In this document: positions 28,551 through 36,889 of the stretch, piece by piece
Numbering within the stretch: the first letter of the stretch is position 1
Layout of the letters: every line of letters begins with the position of its first letter
Source of the DNA: Arcticibacterium sp964021845
Lineage (GTDB): Bacteria > Bacteroidota > Bacteroidia > Cytophagales > Spirosomataceae
DNA length: 64,000 bases
NCBI RefSeq assembly: GCF_964021845.1
Contig: NZ_CAXHZC010000003.1
Coordinates: forward strand, 248,001-312,000
Direction: 5' to 3'
The notes under the pieces: generated by a model
The model's input: the letters and a program-made list of their open reading frames with translations, nothing else
What the model was told of the DNA's origin: nothing
Database searches by the model: none
Translations under genes and position numbers: made by a program

Positions 28551-29231
28551 GTGAAGAAGGCTTTTAAGAGGTACTTAAGTATTCCTATTCTTACTTCGGT
28601 GGTGCTTATGTTAGTACCTCTTATAACCACATCTTTTCTTGGATACTTTTTTATCAATAAAGAGGAGTATTTTTCTTCCATGGCTTCCGTAGAATGGATT
28701 ACCTTTTCCCTTTTAGGAATACTAACACAAGCATTGGCCTTAACTCCTCCTACTTTTTGTGCTTTGGTCTTAGGTTATTTTTGGGGTTGGCAAACTTTAC
28801 CATGGCTGTTCATAATTAACCTTCTTTCTATTTATTTAATAAATAGAATAGTAAGAGCCTTGGACCAAAATCGTTTTACTGGCTTTATAGAGACAAACCC
28901 AAAGGCTAAAAAGCTCCTTGAAAGTATTAAAACGGACGAGTTGAAAATTATATCTCTAACCAAACTCTCCCCTGTTCTTCCTTTCACCTTAACCAACGTT
29001 ATTTTTACACTCTCTGGAGCAAAATTGAAAAACATTCTTCTTGGAGGCTTTCTAGGAATGATTCCAAGAACACTTGTTTCGCTATGGACAGGGACTCAGG
29101 CAAAAGAAATACAACGTTTACTAAAAGAACCTAACAGTGGTAACTTTCAACAAATTCTTTTAATAGGCTTAATTCTAATTTCTCTTATTGGACTGGTTTG
29201 GGTAATTACCAAAGCTGTAAAAAGAGCTTAA
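28551..29231 (+). CDS. VTT-domain (DedA/TVP38-TMEM64-like) membrane protein
   Basis: This 226-residue inner-membrane protein has about five or six hydrophobic segments. The VTT/SNARE-associated features are visible: a re-entrant LALTPPTFCALVLGYFWGW segment near residues 62-81 and the KLSPVLPFTLTNVIFTLSG motif near 140-158, then GGFLGMIPRTLVSLWTG. Members of this superfamily include lipid scramblases/flippases, so a role in lipid or glycolipid translocation is possible. The start is GTG at 28551, 4 bp after the fucose synthase stop, indicating coupled expression. It overlaps its convergent neighbour by 4 bp. Confidence 0.85.
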   Translation: MKKAFKRYLSIPILTSVVLMLVPLITTSFLGYFFINKEEYFSSMASVEWITFSLLGILTQALALTPPTFCALVLGYFWGWQTLPWLFIINLLSIYLINRIVRALDQNRFTGFIETNPKAKKLLESIKTDELKIISLTKLSPVLPFTLTNVIFTLSGAKLKNILLGGFLGMIPRTLVSLWTGTQAKEIQRLLKEPNSGNFQQILLIGLILISLIGLVWVITKAVKRA

Positions 29232-30307
29232 AGGTATTTTGAAAGTACATTTTTTGTAGCTTCTAGATAGGCTCTACCCCATTTCCTGTCGGGTTCCAGA
29301 TGATTGCCTTCTGCCCATTCATTCATGGCATTAATAAATACAAAGTTCTCTTCCTTGGAAGGCGGAACAAAACGTTCACATATTTCACCTAACCACTTCT
29401 CATAAAGCTCAGGAGTAGAATTATCAACTACCACTGCATTAACTCTTTTTCTGGCACAATTGTCCCAATTTGGGAATATGCACTGATAATGTTTAGTGTC
29501 AGGCGTTTCCTTTGCCAACATTCTTTTTACCACAGAAGCATAATCGTCTTTAAAGTATGAGTTTTCTAGGCCTAACTTCTTTTTAAGCCGCTGTACTAGG
29601 TTAGGCTGAACCGCCATGTTTTTCCAGTCCGGTTGCCACTCTATAACTACATCAAAACCTAATTCTTCTGAATCAGGAATGGCACCTTCAAACGTTTTAA
29701 CCCCGCCCAAATAAATATCCGGAAAGCCATGCTTTTTTACTTCATCTCGCCATATAGCTATACTCTCTTTTAAATCAGGGATAATAGGTGTATTAAAGAA
29801 CAAAAAGAATGGTTTGCCATCTACAGTAATGTATCGGTCATCTTTAAATGCAGTTTCACACAAATGTTTGGCGTGAGCTCTATGGTCTTCTGGAGAATAG
29901 TCTTGCTTGATTAAAACCTCCTGATCTAGACCATCCCAGCGTCTTGTCCAGTTTTCATTTGCCCAGCAAAGCATAAAAGGGAAATCTGGTTTTCCACTTT
30001 TAAGCATTTCATTAACCGGTGTTTCCATGAGCTGATGCCCATTAAACCAATAGTGATGAATACAAAAACCATGAATATCATGCTCTTTAGCCAGTTCCGC
30101 CTGCTCTATCCTGCTCTGCTCTAACCTAAGATCATAAAATCCTAAGTCTGTTGGTAAATGAGGCTGATAATGACCTCTAAACCTAGGCGTTGCCTTTGTG
30201 GTATTTGTCCATTCTGTAAAACCTTTTCCCCACCATTCATCGTTTTCTGGAAATGGATGAAATTGAGGTAAAATGACTGCTAAAGCACGCAGTTTTTTGT
30301 GATCCAT
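29228..30307 (-). CDS. WbsX-like / glycoside hydrolase family 99-like domain protein
   Basis: This 359-residue cytoplasmic-looking protein of the Glyco_tranf_WbsX/GH99-like family is found in polysaccharide and LPS biosynthesis loci. The family motifs are clear: AVILPQFHPFPENDEWWGKG at residues 10-29, FTEWTNTTKATPRFRGHYQPH, HDIHGFCIHHYWFNG, CWANENWTRRWDG, and a C-terminal FVFINAMNEWAEGNHLEPD. It lacks a signal peptide. Whether members act as glycosidases or transferases is not settled. It is 5 bp downstream of the oxygenase gene, so the two are probably co-transcribed and may act on the same glycan. Confidence 0.88.
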   Translation of the reverse strand: MDHKKLRALAVILPQFHPFPENDEWWGKGFTEWTNTTKATPRFRGHYQPHLPTDLGFYDLRLEQSRIEQAELAKEHDIHGFCIHHYWFNGHQLMETPVNEMLKSGKPDFPFMLCWANENWTRRWDGLDQEVLIKQDYSPEDHRAHAKHLCETAFKDDRYITVDGKPFFLFFNTPIIPDLKESIAIWRDEVKKHGFPDIYLGGVKTFEGAIPDSEELGFDVVIEWQPDWKNMAVQPNLVQRLKKKLGLENSYFKDDYASVVKRMLAKETPDTKHYQCIFPNWDNCARKRVNAVVVDNSTPELYEKWLGEICERFVPPSKEENFVFINAMNEWAEGNHLEPDRKWGRAYLEATKNVLSKYL

Positions 30308-30312
30308 AAAAT

Positions 30313-31188
30313 TTAACTCTTTAACTTCTTAAAAGAATCAAAGATAAACGGTGGTGTTATCTGCTTGATGAATCTCTTAATTGGGTTGGCTTCATAGCCA
30401 ATTATATTTTTTTTCTCCTGACTTGCTACTTCTTCTTCACCGGGTCTTTGTGTAAACTTTACGTGAAGTTTTTTATTTGGGTCAACCTCCTCGGCCGGAC
30501 GGCCATTAGTAAAGTAAAAGAACGCTAAAGACTTTCTGCTCATTCCTTCTGGACACTTTACTTCGTCAGGTACGCCATGCATATTAAAGTCGGTAACATT
30601 AAAAACCACCAACCTATTAAACAATGGTGCTACTCTTTGTTCACACTTTGTCATAGCGGTATCCCAGAGCTCTAAGCCTCCGTTATACTCTTCTTTCCAG
30701 TCCTTATTTAAATATAAAATAGCATTAACTCTTCTATCTAAAGGCCAACGAACATGTTTGCTGTAATCTGCATGTACTCCTAATTTTCCTTTACCGTTTA
30801 GCTGGTGTAAACCTCCTCCATAGTAATAAGGATCAGGTATCAGATTATCTATTCCAGTCAATTTTTCAAGAAAAACAAGGAAAGGTGCCGAATTAAACTG
30901 ATAAAGAATATGCTGGGTAAAATCACCTAGTCGCCCTTCCCCGTTTAGTTCTTGCTTCTTTTCGAAATCACTTTTATAGTCATGCCAAACCTTTTGACCA
31001 GGTTTAGGAAATTCCTCCAGAATCTTATCAAGAGCCTCAGGATCCATAAAGTTGTCTATAACAACGTGAGGAAAGGGACTATTCTCTTTATACTGCACCG
31101 CATGTTTTTCAGCAAGAGCGTCTAAATGACTGTTGTCAAAGTAAAGCTTCATTTCTTCTTTGAAATTGATAATACTACGTTTTGCCAA
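30313..31188 (-). CDS. 2-oxoglutarate/Fe(II)-dependent oxygenase (prolyl 4-hydroxylase type)
   Basis: This 291-residue protein of the 2OG-FeII_Oxy superfamily hydroxylates a substrate using O2 and 2-oxoglutarate. The iron triad is visible: HxD in LGVHADYSKHVRW, and the distal His in DFNMHGVPDEV, followed by the 2OG-binding Arg in MSRKSLAFFYFTNG. Before it come FPHVVIDNFMDPEAL and the GGGLHQLNGKGKL segment. The start may be the first ATG (31188) or the one 12 codons later (MKLYFDNS). Close relatives sit in sugar and cell-surface biosynthesis clusters. It precedes the WbsX-like gene by 5 bp. The substrate is unknown. Confidence 0.88.
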   Translation of the reverse strand: MAKRSIINFKEEMKLYFDNSHLDALAEKHAVQYKENSPFPHVVIDNFMDPEALDKILEEFPKPGQKVWHDYKSDFEKKQELNGEGRLGDFTQHILYQFNSAPFLVFLEKLTGIDNLIPDPYYYGGGLHQLNGKGKLGVHADYSKHVRWPLDRRVNAILYLNKDWKEEYNGGLELWDTAMTKCEQRVAPLFNRLVVFNVTDFNMHGVPDEVKCPEGMSRKSLAFFYFTNGRPAEEVDPNKKLHVKFTQRPGEEEVASQEKKNIIGYEANPIKRFIKQITPPFIFDSFKKLKS

Positions 31189-31367
31189 AGGTAATTAATA
31201 TTTAAATATATTTTGATGAGGAATTTCATACACCTCGTTCATATTCCTCAAATTATGAGTAGTATCACAAAAGCATGCACTCAGCCTTTGGTTTCAATAT
31301 TATATATATCCTTCGAAACCTTCCAATTAAAGTCTCTAGCTTTATGTCAGAAAAACCTTTAAATAGT

Positions 31368-31793
31368 ATGAAAAATATAATTATTGCCAGCTTATTATTG
31401 ATTTCTTGTCCATTACTCGGTCAAAAATTATCCAAAACCGAACAAAGAATTAAAGCCAATTTTGAAGCACAAGAACGAAACTGGTCGGCTCATGACTTGC
31501 CTGCTTTTGTTTCAGCCTATAAAAGCTCCGCTGAAATGATTTCTAGCCGAGGCAGAACCATAGGAGCCAATAATATCCTTAAGAACTATCAAAAGAGTTA
31601 TACTGATGAAACTATGGGACGCCTATTTTTTGACGATTTTAGTATGAAAAAGCTTAGCTCAAAATTCTTTTACGTAGTAGGCAGATATAATTTGGAGTAT
31701 GAAGGTGATCAAAAACTTCGACAGGGTTATTTCTCCGTAATCATGGAAAAAATAAAGGGAGAATGGCTCATTATTAGTGACCACAGCTCCTAA
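31368..31793 (+). CDS. Exported NTF2/SnoaL-like (DUF4440-type) protein
   Basis: I choose the ATG at 31368, because it begins a signal peptide (MKNIIIASLLLISCPLLGQ), over the in-frame ATG at 31275 that would add 31 unconvincing residues. The remaining roughly 120 residues form a small alpha+beta barrel of the NTF2-like type: ERNWSAHDLPAFVSAYKSSAEMI, a GANNILKNYQKSY helix, then paired strands ending in GEWLIISDHSS. Proteins of this kind often carry no conserved catalytic residues. No partner gene is evident, and a terminator follows. Confidence 0.78.
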   Translation: MKNIIIASLLLISCPLLGQKLSKTEQRIKANFEAQERNWSAHDLPAFVSAYKSSAEMISSRGRTIGANNILKNYQKSYTDETMGRLFFDDFSMKKLSSKFFYVVGRYNLEYEGDQKLRQGYFSVIMEKIKGEWLIISDHSS

Positions 31794-31797
31794 AAGT

Positions 31798-31829
31798 AAA
31801 GCCCGCAATTTTTTATCAATTACGGGCTT
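31798..31829. terminator. Hairpin terminator between convergent genes
   Basis: The stem AAGCCCG/CGGGCTT (31799-31805 with 31823-31829) is extended by AATT/AATT inside, with a T-rich loop. It follows the NTF2-like stop by about 5 bp and also lies downstream of the convergent isomerase gene. Confidence 0.75.
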
Positions 31830-31853
31830 CAAGTTTATAAAATATGTCCAGAA

Positions 31854-32753
31854 CTATTCCTCCAAGCTTTTCAGATAAGCAATACTTAAAGGAATGTTTT
31901 CAATTTCATGTTCGCTTTCGTCTTCAATGAAATAATGCTCTATACCAACTTCATTAGCCAGTTTTAGTATTTCTGGCCAGTTTGCCTGACCAGTTCCAAG
32001 CACTACATCGTTTTCTGCTGGTGTTCCTCCTGAGCCATCACCCACGACTCCCTTTTTAAGGTCTTTTACATGCATCAATTTCCAACGGTTAGGATATTTC
32101 TTTAATAAGGCCTGCGGAGCGTCGGAGCCACCTCCATGCATAGTCCATAACACATCCATTTCAAAAGAAACGTATTCAGGATTAGTATTTTGAATTATAT
32201 AATCCATCATTGTTCCTTCAGCATCAGGGTTTGGTTTAAACTCATATCCATGATCATGGTAACAGAAAGTCAATCCATTTTCAGCTAAAACCTTTCCTGC
32301 TGAATTAAAAACCTCCACAGCCTTCTTAGCATCACCAAAGTTAAATCCTTCAGTTCCGTCATGAGGAATCCAGGCACACATCACATATTTAGCACCTAAA
32401 GCTTTGGCTCTATCTGCCACCGCTTGTGGGTCTTCTTCAAGCTCATTAAAACTACTACCTGAAGCTGGAATACTAATTCCTCTATCGGCACACATTTTTT
32501 TGAAATCTTCCGGAGAAACACCTTTGGGAGCACCTCCCTCTAACTCGGTAAAACCCAATTCCGCAATCAAATCTAGGTTTTGCTCTAGGGTTCTTGTTGT
32601 ATCTTTAAACTGCTCTCTAAAAGTGTAAGCTTGAACACCAAGTTCGCCTTTAAACAAAGGTTCTTTGTCTTTACTTTCTTCGGAACTGCTTCCTGAAGAG
32701 CATGCCATTGTAAGAGCAGCCAGAAAAAGGAAGGAATAAATTGATTTTATCAT
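31854..32753 (-). CDS. Lipoprotein sugar phosphate isomerase/epimerase-like TIM barrel
   Basis: This 299-residue AP-endonuclease-2/xylose-isomerase-like TIM barrel carries a lipoprotein signal (FLAALTMACSSGS, Cys18), so the enzyme should work outside the cytoplasm. Barrel motifs include LGVQAYTFREQF, ELGFTELEGGAPKGVSPEDF, and the metal-site segments FCYHDHGYEF, VSFEMDVLW and LMHVKDLKKG, with a closing HYFIEDESEH. These supply His/Glu/Asp metal ligands. It is 18 bp downstream of the GMC oxidoreductase gene. A periplasmic isomerase with a sugar dehydrogenase points to 3-keto-sugar or gluconate-type chemistry, which is an inference. Confidence 0.88.
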   Translation of the reverse strand: MIKSIYSFLFLAALTMACSSGSSSEESKDKEPLFKGELGVQAYTFREQFKDTTRTLEQNLDLIAELGFTELEGGAPKGVSPEDFKKMCADRGISIPASGSSFNELEEDPQAVADRAKALGAKYVMCAWIPHDGTEGFNFGDAKKAVEVFNSAGKVLAENGLTFCYHDHGYEFKPNPDAEGTMMDYIIQNTNPEYVSFEMDVLWTMHGGGSDAPQALLKKYPNRWKLMHVKDLKKGVVGDGSGGTPAENDVVLGTGQANWPEILKLANEVGIEHYFIEDESEHEIENIPLSIAYLKSLEE

Positions 32754-32771
32754 TTCTAAGGATGTTTATAA

Positions 32772-34475
32772 TTATAGGTTTCTTTTCTTTAACTCATCAG
32801 CAGCAAAATTAGCGGCACGGGCGGCATAAGCCATATAGGTCAATGTCGGGTTTTGCGTACTTGTAGATGTCATACAAGCTCCATCTGTAACGAAAACATT
32901 TTTACAAGAATGCAATTGACTATTTCCGTTCAACATGGAGGTTTTTACATCATGACCCATTCTGACTCCTCCCATTTCATGGATATCTGAACCGGGTGCT
33001 GCTTTCGAATCTCTAGTAGAGATATCCTCAAAACCTGCTTTTTCAAACATCTCTGCCATAGTATTTTGGAAGTCTTCCACCATTTTATGGTCGTTTTCTT
33101 GCCAATCACATGAAAAAACTATTTGTGGAATACCATACTTGTCTTTCAAGCTTTCATGTAACCTAATATGGTTTTCTTCTACCGGAATGGTTTCTCCCAT
33201 CATCCAACCAGATAAACTCCAGCCGCCCAGTTCTTGACTAAGAAGGTTTTCTCTTAATTGATCGCCAATACCTTCCTTTGAAGCACGCATTCCTCTGCCC
33301 CCTCCTATTCCTGTGGCATATCCCCTCAGGAAGTTTTCTTCGTGTTTGTGCAGGTTTCGGAACCTAGGAATATAGGAATGACTAGGATGAGCTCCGCTTG
33401 TTTTTTTGTCCCTAAAGCCAGCATATTTACCAAAGACCTGTCCTCTGTAATTATGCCAAGCAATGTACTTTCCAAGTACCCCACTATCATTTCCTAAGCC
33501 ATTTTCAAAACGGTTAGACGTAGAATTCATCAAAATAGCGTTAGTATTGATGGCAGAGCCATTCACAAAAATCACTTTGGCATAAAACTCTACCATTTCG
33601 TTACTAGTAGCATCAATAATCTTCACACCTGTGGCTTTCTCCTTTCTATCATCATAAATAACAGAATGCACCACAGAATGAGGTCTTAATGTCAGGTTTC
33701 CTGTTTTAGCAGCCCAAGGAAGCGTACTTGAATTGCTACTAAAGTACCCTCCATAGTTACAGCCTCGGTTACACATTCTCTGACTCATACACCTTCCTCT
33801 ACCCTGGTCATAGTGGATTTGTTGTGGGTCTGTGAGATGTGCACATCTTCCAAAAACTAAGTAACGGTCATTATAAGTCTTTTCAATGGTTTCTTTAAAG
33901 TGTTGCTCCACACAGTTCAAGTCCCATCCTGGCTGAACTATACTGTTTGGCAATGCATCAATATTATCATTAAAACCTGCTATTCCAGCAAACTTTTCAA
34001 CGTGCTCATACCATGGAACCATGTCTTTATAACGAATAGGCCAATTTACTGCAAAACCGTCTCTTGCCGGTCCTTCATAATCATAATCTGACCATCGCTG
34101 TGTTTGACGAGCCCAAAGCAATGACTTCCCTCCTTCATGGTATCCTCTGACCCAATTGAATGGTTTTTCTTGAACTATAGGTTGTTCATCATCTGGAATA
34201 GCCCAATGTGCCGTTTGTGCACGCATAAACTTTGCTCTCTCAAAACCCTGACGCTGTTCCTGTGTCACGTCTCCCCTGTATTCAAAGTTCCACGGAGCCT
34301 TTGATGCCGTAGGGTAGTCCTCAATATGCTTAACACCTCTTCCTCTTTCTAATACTAATGTTTTAAGACCTCGGTCACAAAGTTCTTTTGCAGCCCAACC
34401 TCCACTAGCACCAGAACCTATCACAATAGCATCATATTTATGCTTCTTCTTTACCTCTAAATTTAGGTTTGCCAT
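32772..34475 (-). CDS. GMC-family FAD oxidoreductase (sugar/gluconate dehydrogenase large subunit)
   Basis: This 567-residue flavoprotein is predicted to oxidise a sugar or sugar acid. The dinucleotide-binding GSGASGGWAAKELC is at residues 20-33, and the FAD-contact LLWARQTQRWSD segment lies near 125. A cysteine-rich CMSQRMCNRGCNYGG stretch lies near 232-247. The C-terminal GMC motifs are ARxD-like HEMGGVRMGHD, VTDGACMTSTSTQNPTLT and the final AARAANFAADEL helix. It has no signal peptide of its own. The subunit-3 gene with a Tat-like signal is 50 bp upstream, so the pair may be exported together as in gluconate 2-dehydrogenase. Confidence 0.93.
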   Translation of the reverse strand: MANLNLEVKKKHKYDAIVIGSGASGGWAAKELCDRGLKTLVLERGRGVKHIEDYPTASKAPWNFEYRGDVTQEQRQGFERAKFMRAQTAHWAIPDDEQPIVQEKPFNWVRGYHEGGKSLLWARQTQRWSDYDYEGPARDGFAVNWPIRYKDMVPWYEHVEKFAGIAGFNDNIDALPNSIVQPGWDLNCVEQHFKETIEKTYNDRYLVFGRCAHLTDPQQIHYDQGRGRCMSQRMCNRGCNYGGYFSSNSSTLPWAAKTGNLTLRPHSVVHSVIYDDRKEKATGVKIIDATSNEMVEFYAKVIFVNGSAINTNAILMNSTSNRFENGLGNDSGVLGKYIAWHNYRGQVFGKYAGFRDKKTSGAHPSHSYIPRFRNLHKHEENFLRGYATGIGGGRGMRASKEGIGDQLRENLLSQELGGWSLSGWMMGETIPVEENHIRLHESLKDKYGIPQIVFSCDWQENDHKMVEDFQNTMAEMFEKAGFEDISTRDSKAAPGSDIHEMGGVRMGHDVKTSMLNGNSQLHSCKNVFVTDGACMTSTSTQNPTLTYMAYAARAANFAADELKKRNL

Positions 34476-34525
34476 ATTTTTAAAGCCTTTTACTTTTTTA
34501 ATGAGCTTATGCCCAAATTATTTGA

Positions 34526-35050
34526 TTAAGATTCTACTACATCCACGCAGCCATCATAATGGCCTGGTGCCATAACATAATTATAATGGTTTACCATCAC
34601 ATATTCTGAAGTCGTATAACCTCGAATCGTTTCTTTTCTCAGAGTATCATAAAACCATTCCTTCTCCGTGGTACTAGGTTCAGAAAAACCTATTAACATA
34701 CTTTCTCGCTGTAATTGCGTACAATCACTAAAAGCACTTTGGTAAGATTTCTTAGCCGTAGTGTTCAATAATACCATTCCTTGCTTTATTTTTTCCTGAT
34801 CTGCCTTAGAATAGCAATCCGCAAAAAGCCTATCTAAAAACTTATCGACTTCTAGGCCTAATGCTCCTGGTTCACTCTTTCCCTCTGGAATAAATGTACT
34901 TGCAATAGAAGAGAGCAAACCAAGTTCCTTAGAAGAAAACACCCCCGAAACCATTATTTTTGATGGAGTCCATGCATTTGCCCATGAGGGTAAAGCCACA
35001 ACCGCCCCAGCTCCTAGTGCCAAATTTTTTAATAATTCTCTTCTATTCAT
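34526..35050 (-). CDS. Gluconate 2-dehydrogenase subunit 3 family protein (Tat-like signal)
   Basis: This small subunit of membrane-associated GMC dehydrogenases is thought to chaperone or carry the large subunit across the membrane. The 174-residue protein starts MNRRELLKNLALGAGAVVAL, with a twin-arginine-type pattern and a cleavage site near ANAW. Subunit-3 motifs include LGLLSSIASTFIPEGKSEPGALGLEVDKFLDRL, and a C-terminal EWFYDTLRKETIRGYTTSEYVMVNHYNY block, here split for brevity, rich in Tyr and His. It is first in the operon that continues with the GMC and isomerase genes. Confidence 0.9.
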   Translation of the reverse strand: MNRRELLKNLALGAGAVVALPSWANAWTPSKIMVSGVFSSKELGLLSSIASTFIPEGKSEPGALGLEVDKFLDRLFADCYSKADQEKIKQGMVLLNTTAKKSYQSAFSDCTQLQRESMLIGFSEPSTTEKEWFYDTLRKETIRGYTTSEYVMVNHYNYVMAPGHYDGCVDVVES

Positions 35051-35187
35051 ATCGCCTAATTAATAGTATAAAATTGTAAATTAGTATAAACAACGAATCA
35101 CTCCTTAAGGTGAGAAAATTGTTTAGATAAAATCTCTCTCTGTAAAGACAAAAGCTCTTAAAACCTCAAATGGGTCAATTAAAGCTA

Positions 35188-36294
35188 CTATTTCTTATAA
35201 ATATTCTTTTTTATTAAATCTTCTTCAAACCAAGTGAATTTATCTTCATAAAACTTTATGAAGTCTGGGGCACTAACATGACCAGGAACAGGTGCATAAT
35301 AATGCGTCTCACTTTTTTTGTCGTTCCTCCAAACCAAAACATAGGAAAGCCTTAGATTTTCAGATTGAAGCACTTTTAGTAGCGTCTCTGTCCACCATTT
35401 TTCATTTGGTATTGACTCTAATCCTGTTTCCGTAAAAGCAGCCAATTTTTTATGCTTTCGAGCATAGTCAGATACTATTTTCAATTTCCTTACTGCTGCA
35501 TCTAGATCATACCTATTTCTTCCCATGTCGGCATAATTATCCATACCAACCATATCAACCCATTCGTCGCCAGGATACCTTTCTAAGAACTCGGCTTCTG
35601 TTTCAAATTTATTGTCCGGCGAAAACGCCCAAATGAAACTATGAACATTTCTTTCATCCCTCAAATATGACAATGTAAACTTCCATAGAGTCTTAAAGTC
35701 CTCTACCGAACAGTGCGGAGCTCCCCACCAAAACCATCCTCCATCAAACTCATGATAAGGTCGGAAAATCATAGGAATCAACTCACCATTTGCCCCCTTG
35801 CAAGAGTTCACCCATTCGGCTATATCATCTAATATTGCTTTATACTTTTCATGCCCATCACCGCCTGGAATAAGTCTAGAAACCACCTCAAGAGAATCAG
35901 AGCCTTTCCAATAAAAGCCTCCTTTTCCCATAGGATTATAAAAGTGCCAAGCTACCGTTACTATACCTCCACGGTTATAGGTGTCTTGTACGGTTTTTCT
36001 AAGTTTAGTTTTATAGAGTTCTGGGTTTCTCCCTGTGAAACCGCTAAAGTCAATACCTATCACTCCTGGATGTGTTCCAACTATTGATTTAACATCTGAT
36101 CTATCTTCTTCTCCGCTCCAGCCTCTACCGTATTCTGTGGCGTGTTGATGACCAAAAACAACACCTTTCTTTTGTATCTTTTTTAAGCTTTTGAATAGCT
36201 TTACCGTTTCCCTTGTGCCTTTTTGGTCTATTAGCTGACCAAAACCATCATTTAAGACCATAATAAAGACAAAAAGAAGATTTATACGTTTCAT
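35188..36294 (-). CDS. Glycoside hydrolase family 26 (beta-mannanase-like), secreted
   Basis: This enzyme is predicted to cleave beta-1,4-mannan or a related glycan by a retaining mechanism. I prefer the ATG at 36292-36294 because it starts a signal peptide (MKRINLLFVFIMVLNDGFGQ). GH26 landmarks are FGHQHATEYGR near the N-terminus, the acid/base Glu in RPYHEFDGGWFWWG (about residue 182 from this start) and the nucleophile Glu in FTETGLES (about residue 289). The conserved Trp-rich loop is present. The length of 368 residues fits a single catalytic domain with no added binding module. It stands alone, 137 bp upstream of the subunit-3 gene. The nearest SusCD pair is 12 kb away. Confidence 0.92.
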   Translation of the reverse strand: MKRINLLFVFIMVLNDGFGQLIDQKGTRETVKLFKSLKKIQKKGVVFGHQHATEYGRGWSGEEDRSDVKSIVGTHPGVIGIDFSGFTGRNPELYKTKLRKTVQDTYNRGGIVTVAWHFYNPMGKGGFYWKGSDSLEVVSRLIPGGDGHEKYKAILDDIAEWVNSCKGANGELIPMIFRPYHEFDGGWFWWGAPHCSVEDFKTLWKFTLSYLRDERNVHSFIWAFSPDNKFETEAEFLERYPGDEWVDMVGMDNYADMGRNRYDLDAAVRKLKIVSDYARKHKKLAAFTETGLESIPNEKWWTETLLKVLQSENLRLSYVLVWRNDKKSETHYYAPVPGHVSAPDFIKFYEDKFTWFEEDLIKKNIYKK

Positions 36295-36376
36295 AAGGTT
36301 GAATATAAATTGAACTGGAATCAAATTATTCAAACTTAAGCTAAATGAGTTACCTTTAAAAAAGGAACTTTACAAT

Positions 36377-36883
36377 ATGGTAGTATTAGAGCAGGTATTG
36401 GATAAATATGGTGAGAAGGGTGAAAAAACAAGCTGGACTTTTGTTAAAATTGACAGTAGTATAGCTGAATCATTGAAACCAAACACCAAAAAAAGCTTTA
36501 GAGTCAAAGGCCATATTGATGATTTAGAATTAAAGCAAGTTGCTCTTATTCCTATTGGGGAAGGAGATTTTATTCTCCCAGTAAACGCTATTATACGGAG
36601 AAAAATAAGGAAAGACGTCGGCGATAAAGTTTTACTTAAACTAACAGAAGATACCAGTGACTTCGAATTATCCACCGACTTCCTGGCATGTCTTGAAGAT
36701 GATCCTACTGCAAATGCCTTCTACAAAACATTGACCCCTGGCCATCAACGATATTTCTCAAAATGGATTGAGTCTGCAAAAACCATTGAAACGAAAACCA
36801 AAAGAATTAGCAGAAGCCTTTTCGGTTTATCTAAGCAAATGGATTATGGAGCTATGATTAGACACTTTAAAGGACAGAAATAG
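36377..36883 (+). CDS. YdeI/OmpD-associated family protein with DUF1905 domain
   Basis: This 168-residue cytoplasmic protein has two parts. Residues about 1-95 form a DUF1905 beta-barrel-like domain (WTFVKIDSSIAESLKP, VKGHIDDLELKQVALIPIGEG, GDKVLLKLTEDT). Residues about 100-168 form a bacteriocin-protection YdeI/OmdA-like helical domain (LEDDPTANAFYKTLTPGHQRYFSKWIESAKT, split here as one segment of its signature, then ETKTKRI). The fusion is common. No precise biochemical function is known. It has a short 5' gap containing TACCTTTA, a near -7 box, at 36351-36358, and it is convergent with the acyltransferase gene. Confidence 0.88.
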   Translation: MVVLEQVLDKYGEKGEKTSWTFVKIDSSIAESLKPNTKKSFRVKGHIDDLELKQVALIPIGEGDFILPVNAIIRRKIRKDVGDKVLLKLTEDTSDFELSTDFLACLEDDPTANAFYKTLTPGHQRYFSKWIESAKTIETKTKRISRSLFGLSKQMDYGAMIRHFKGQK

Positions 36884-36889
36884 CTACTA

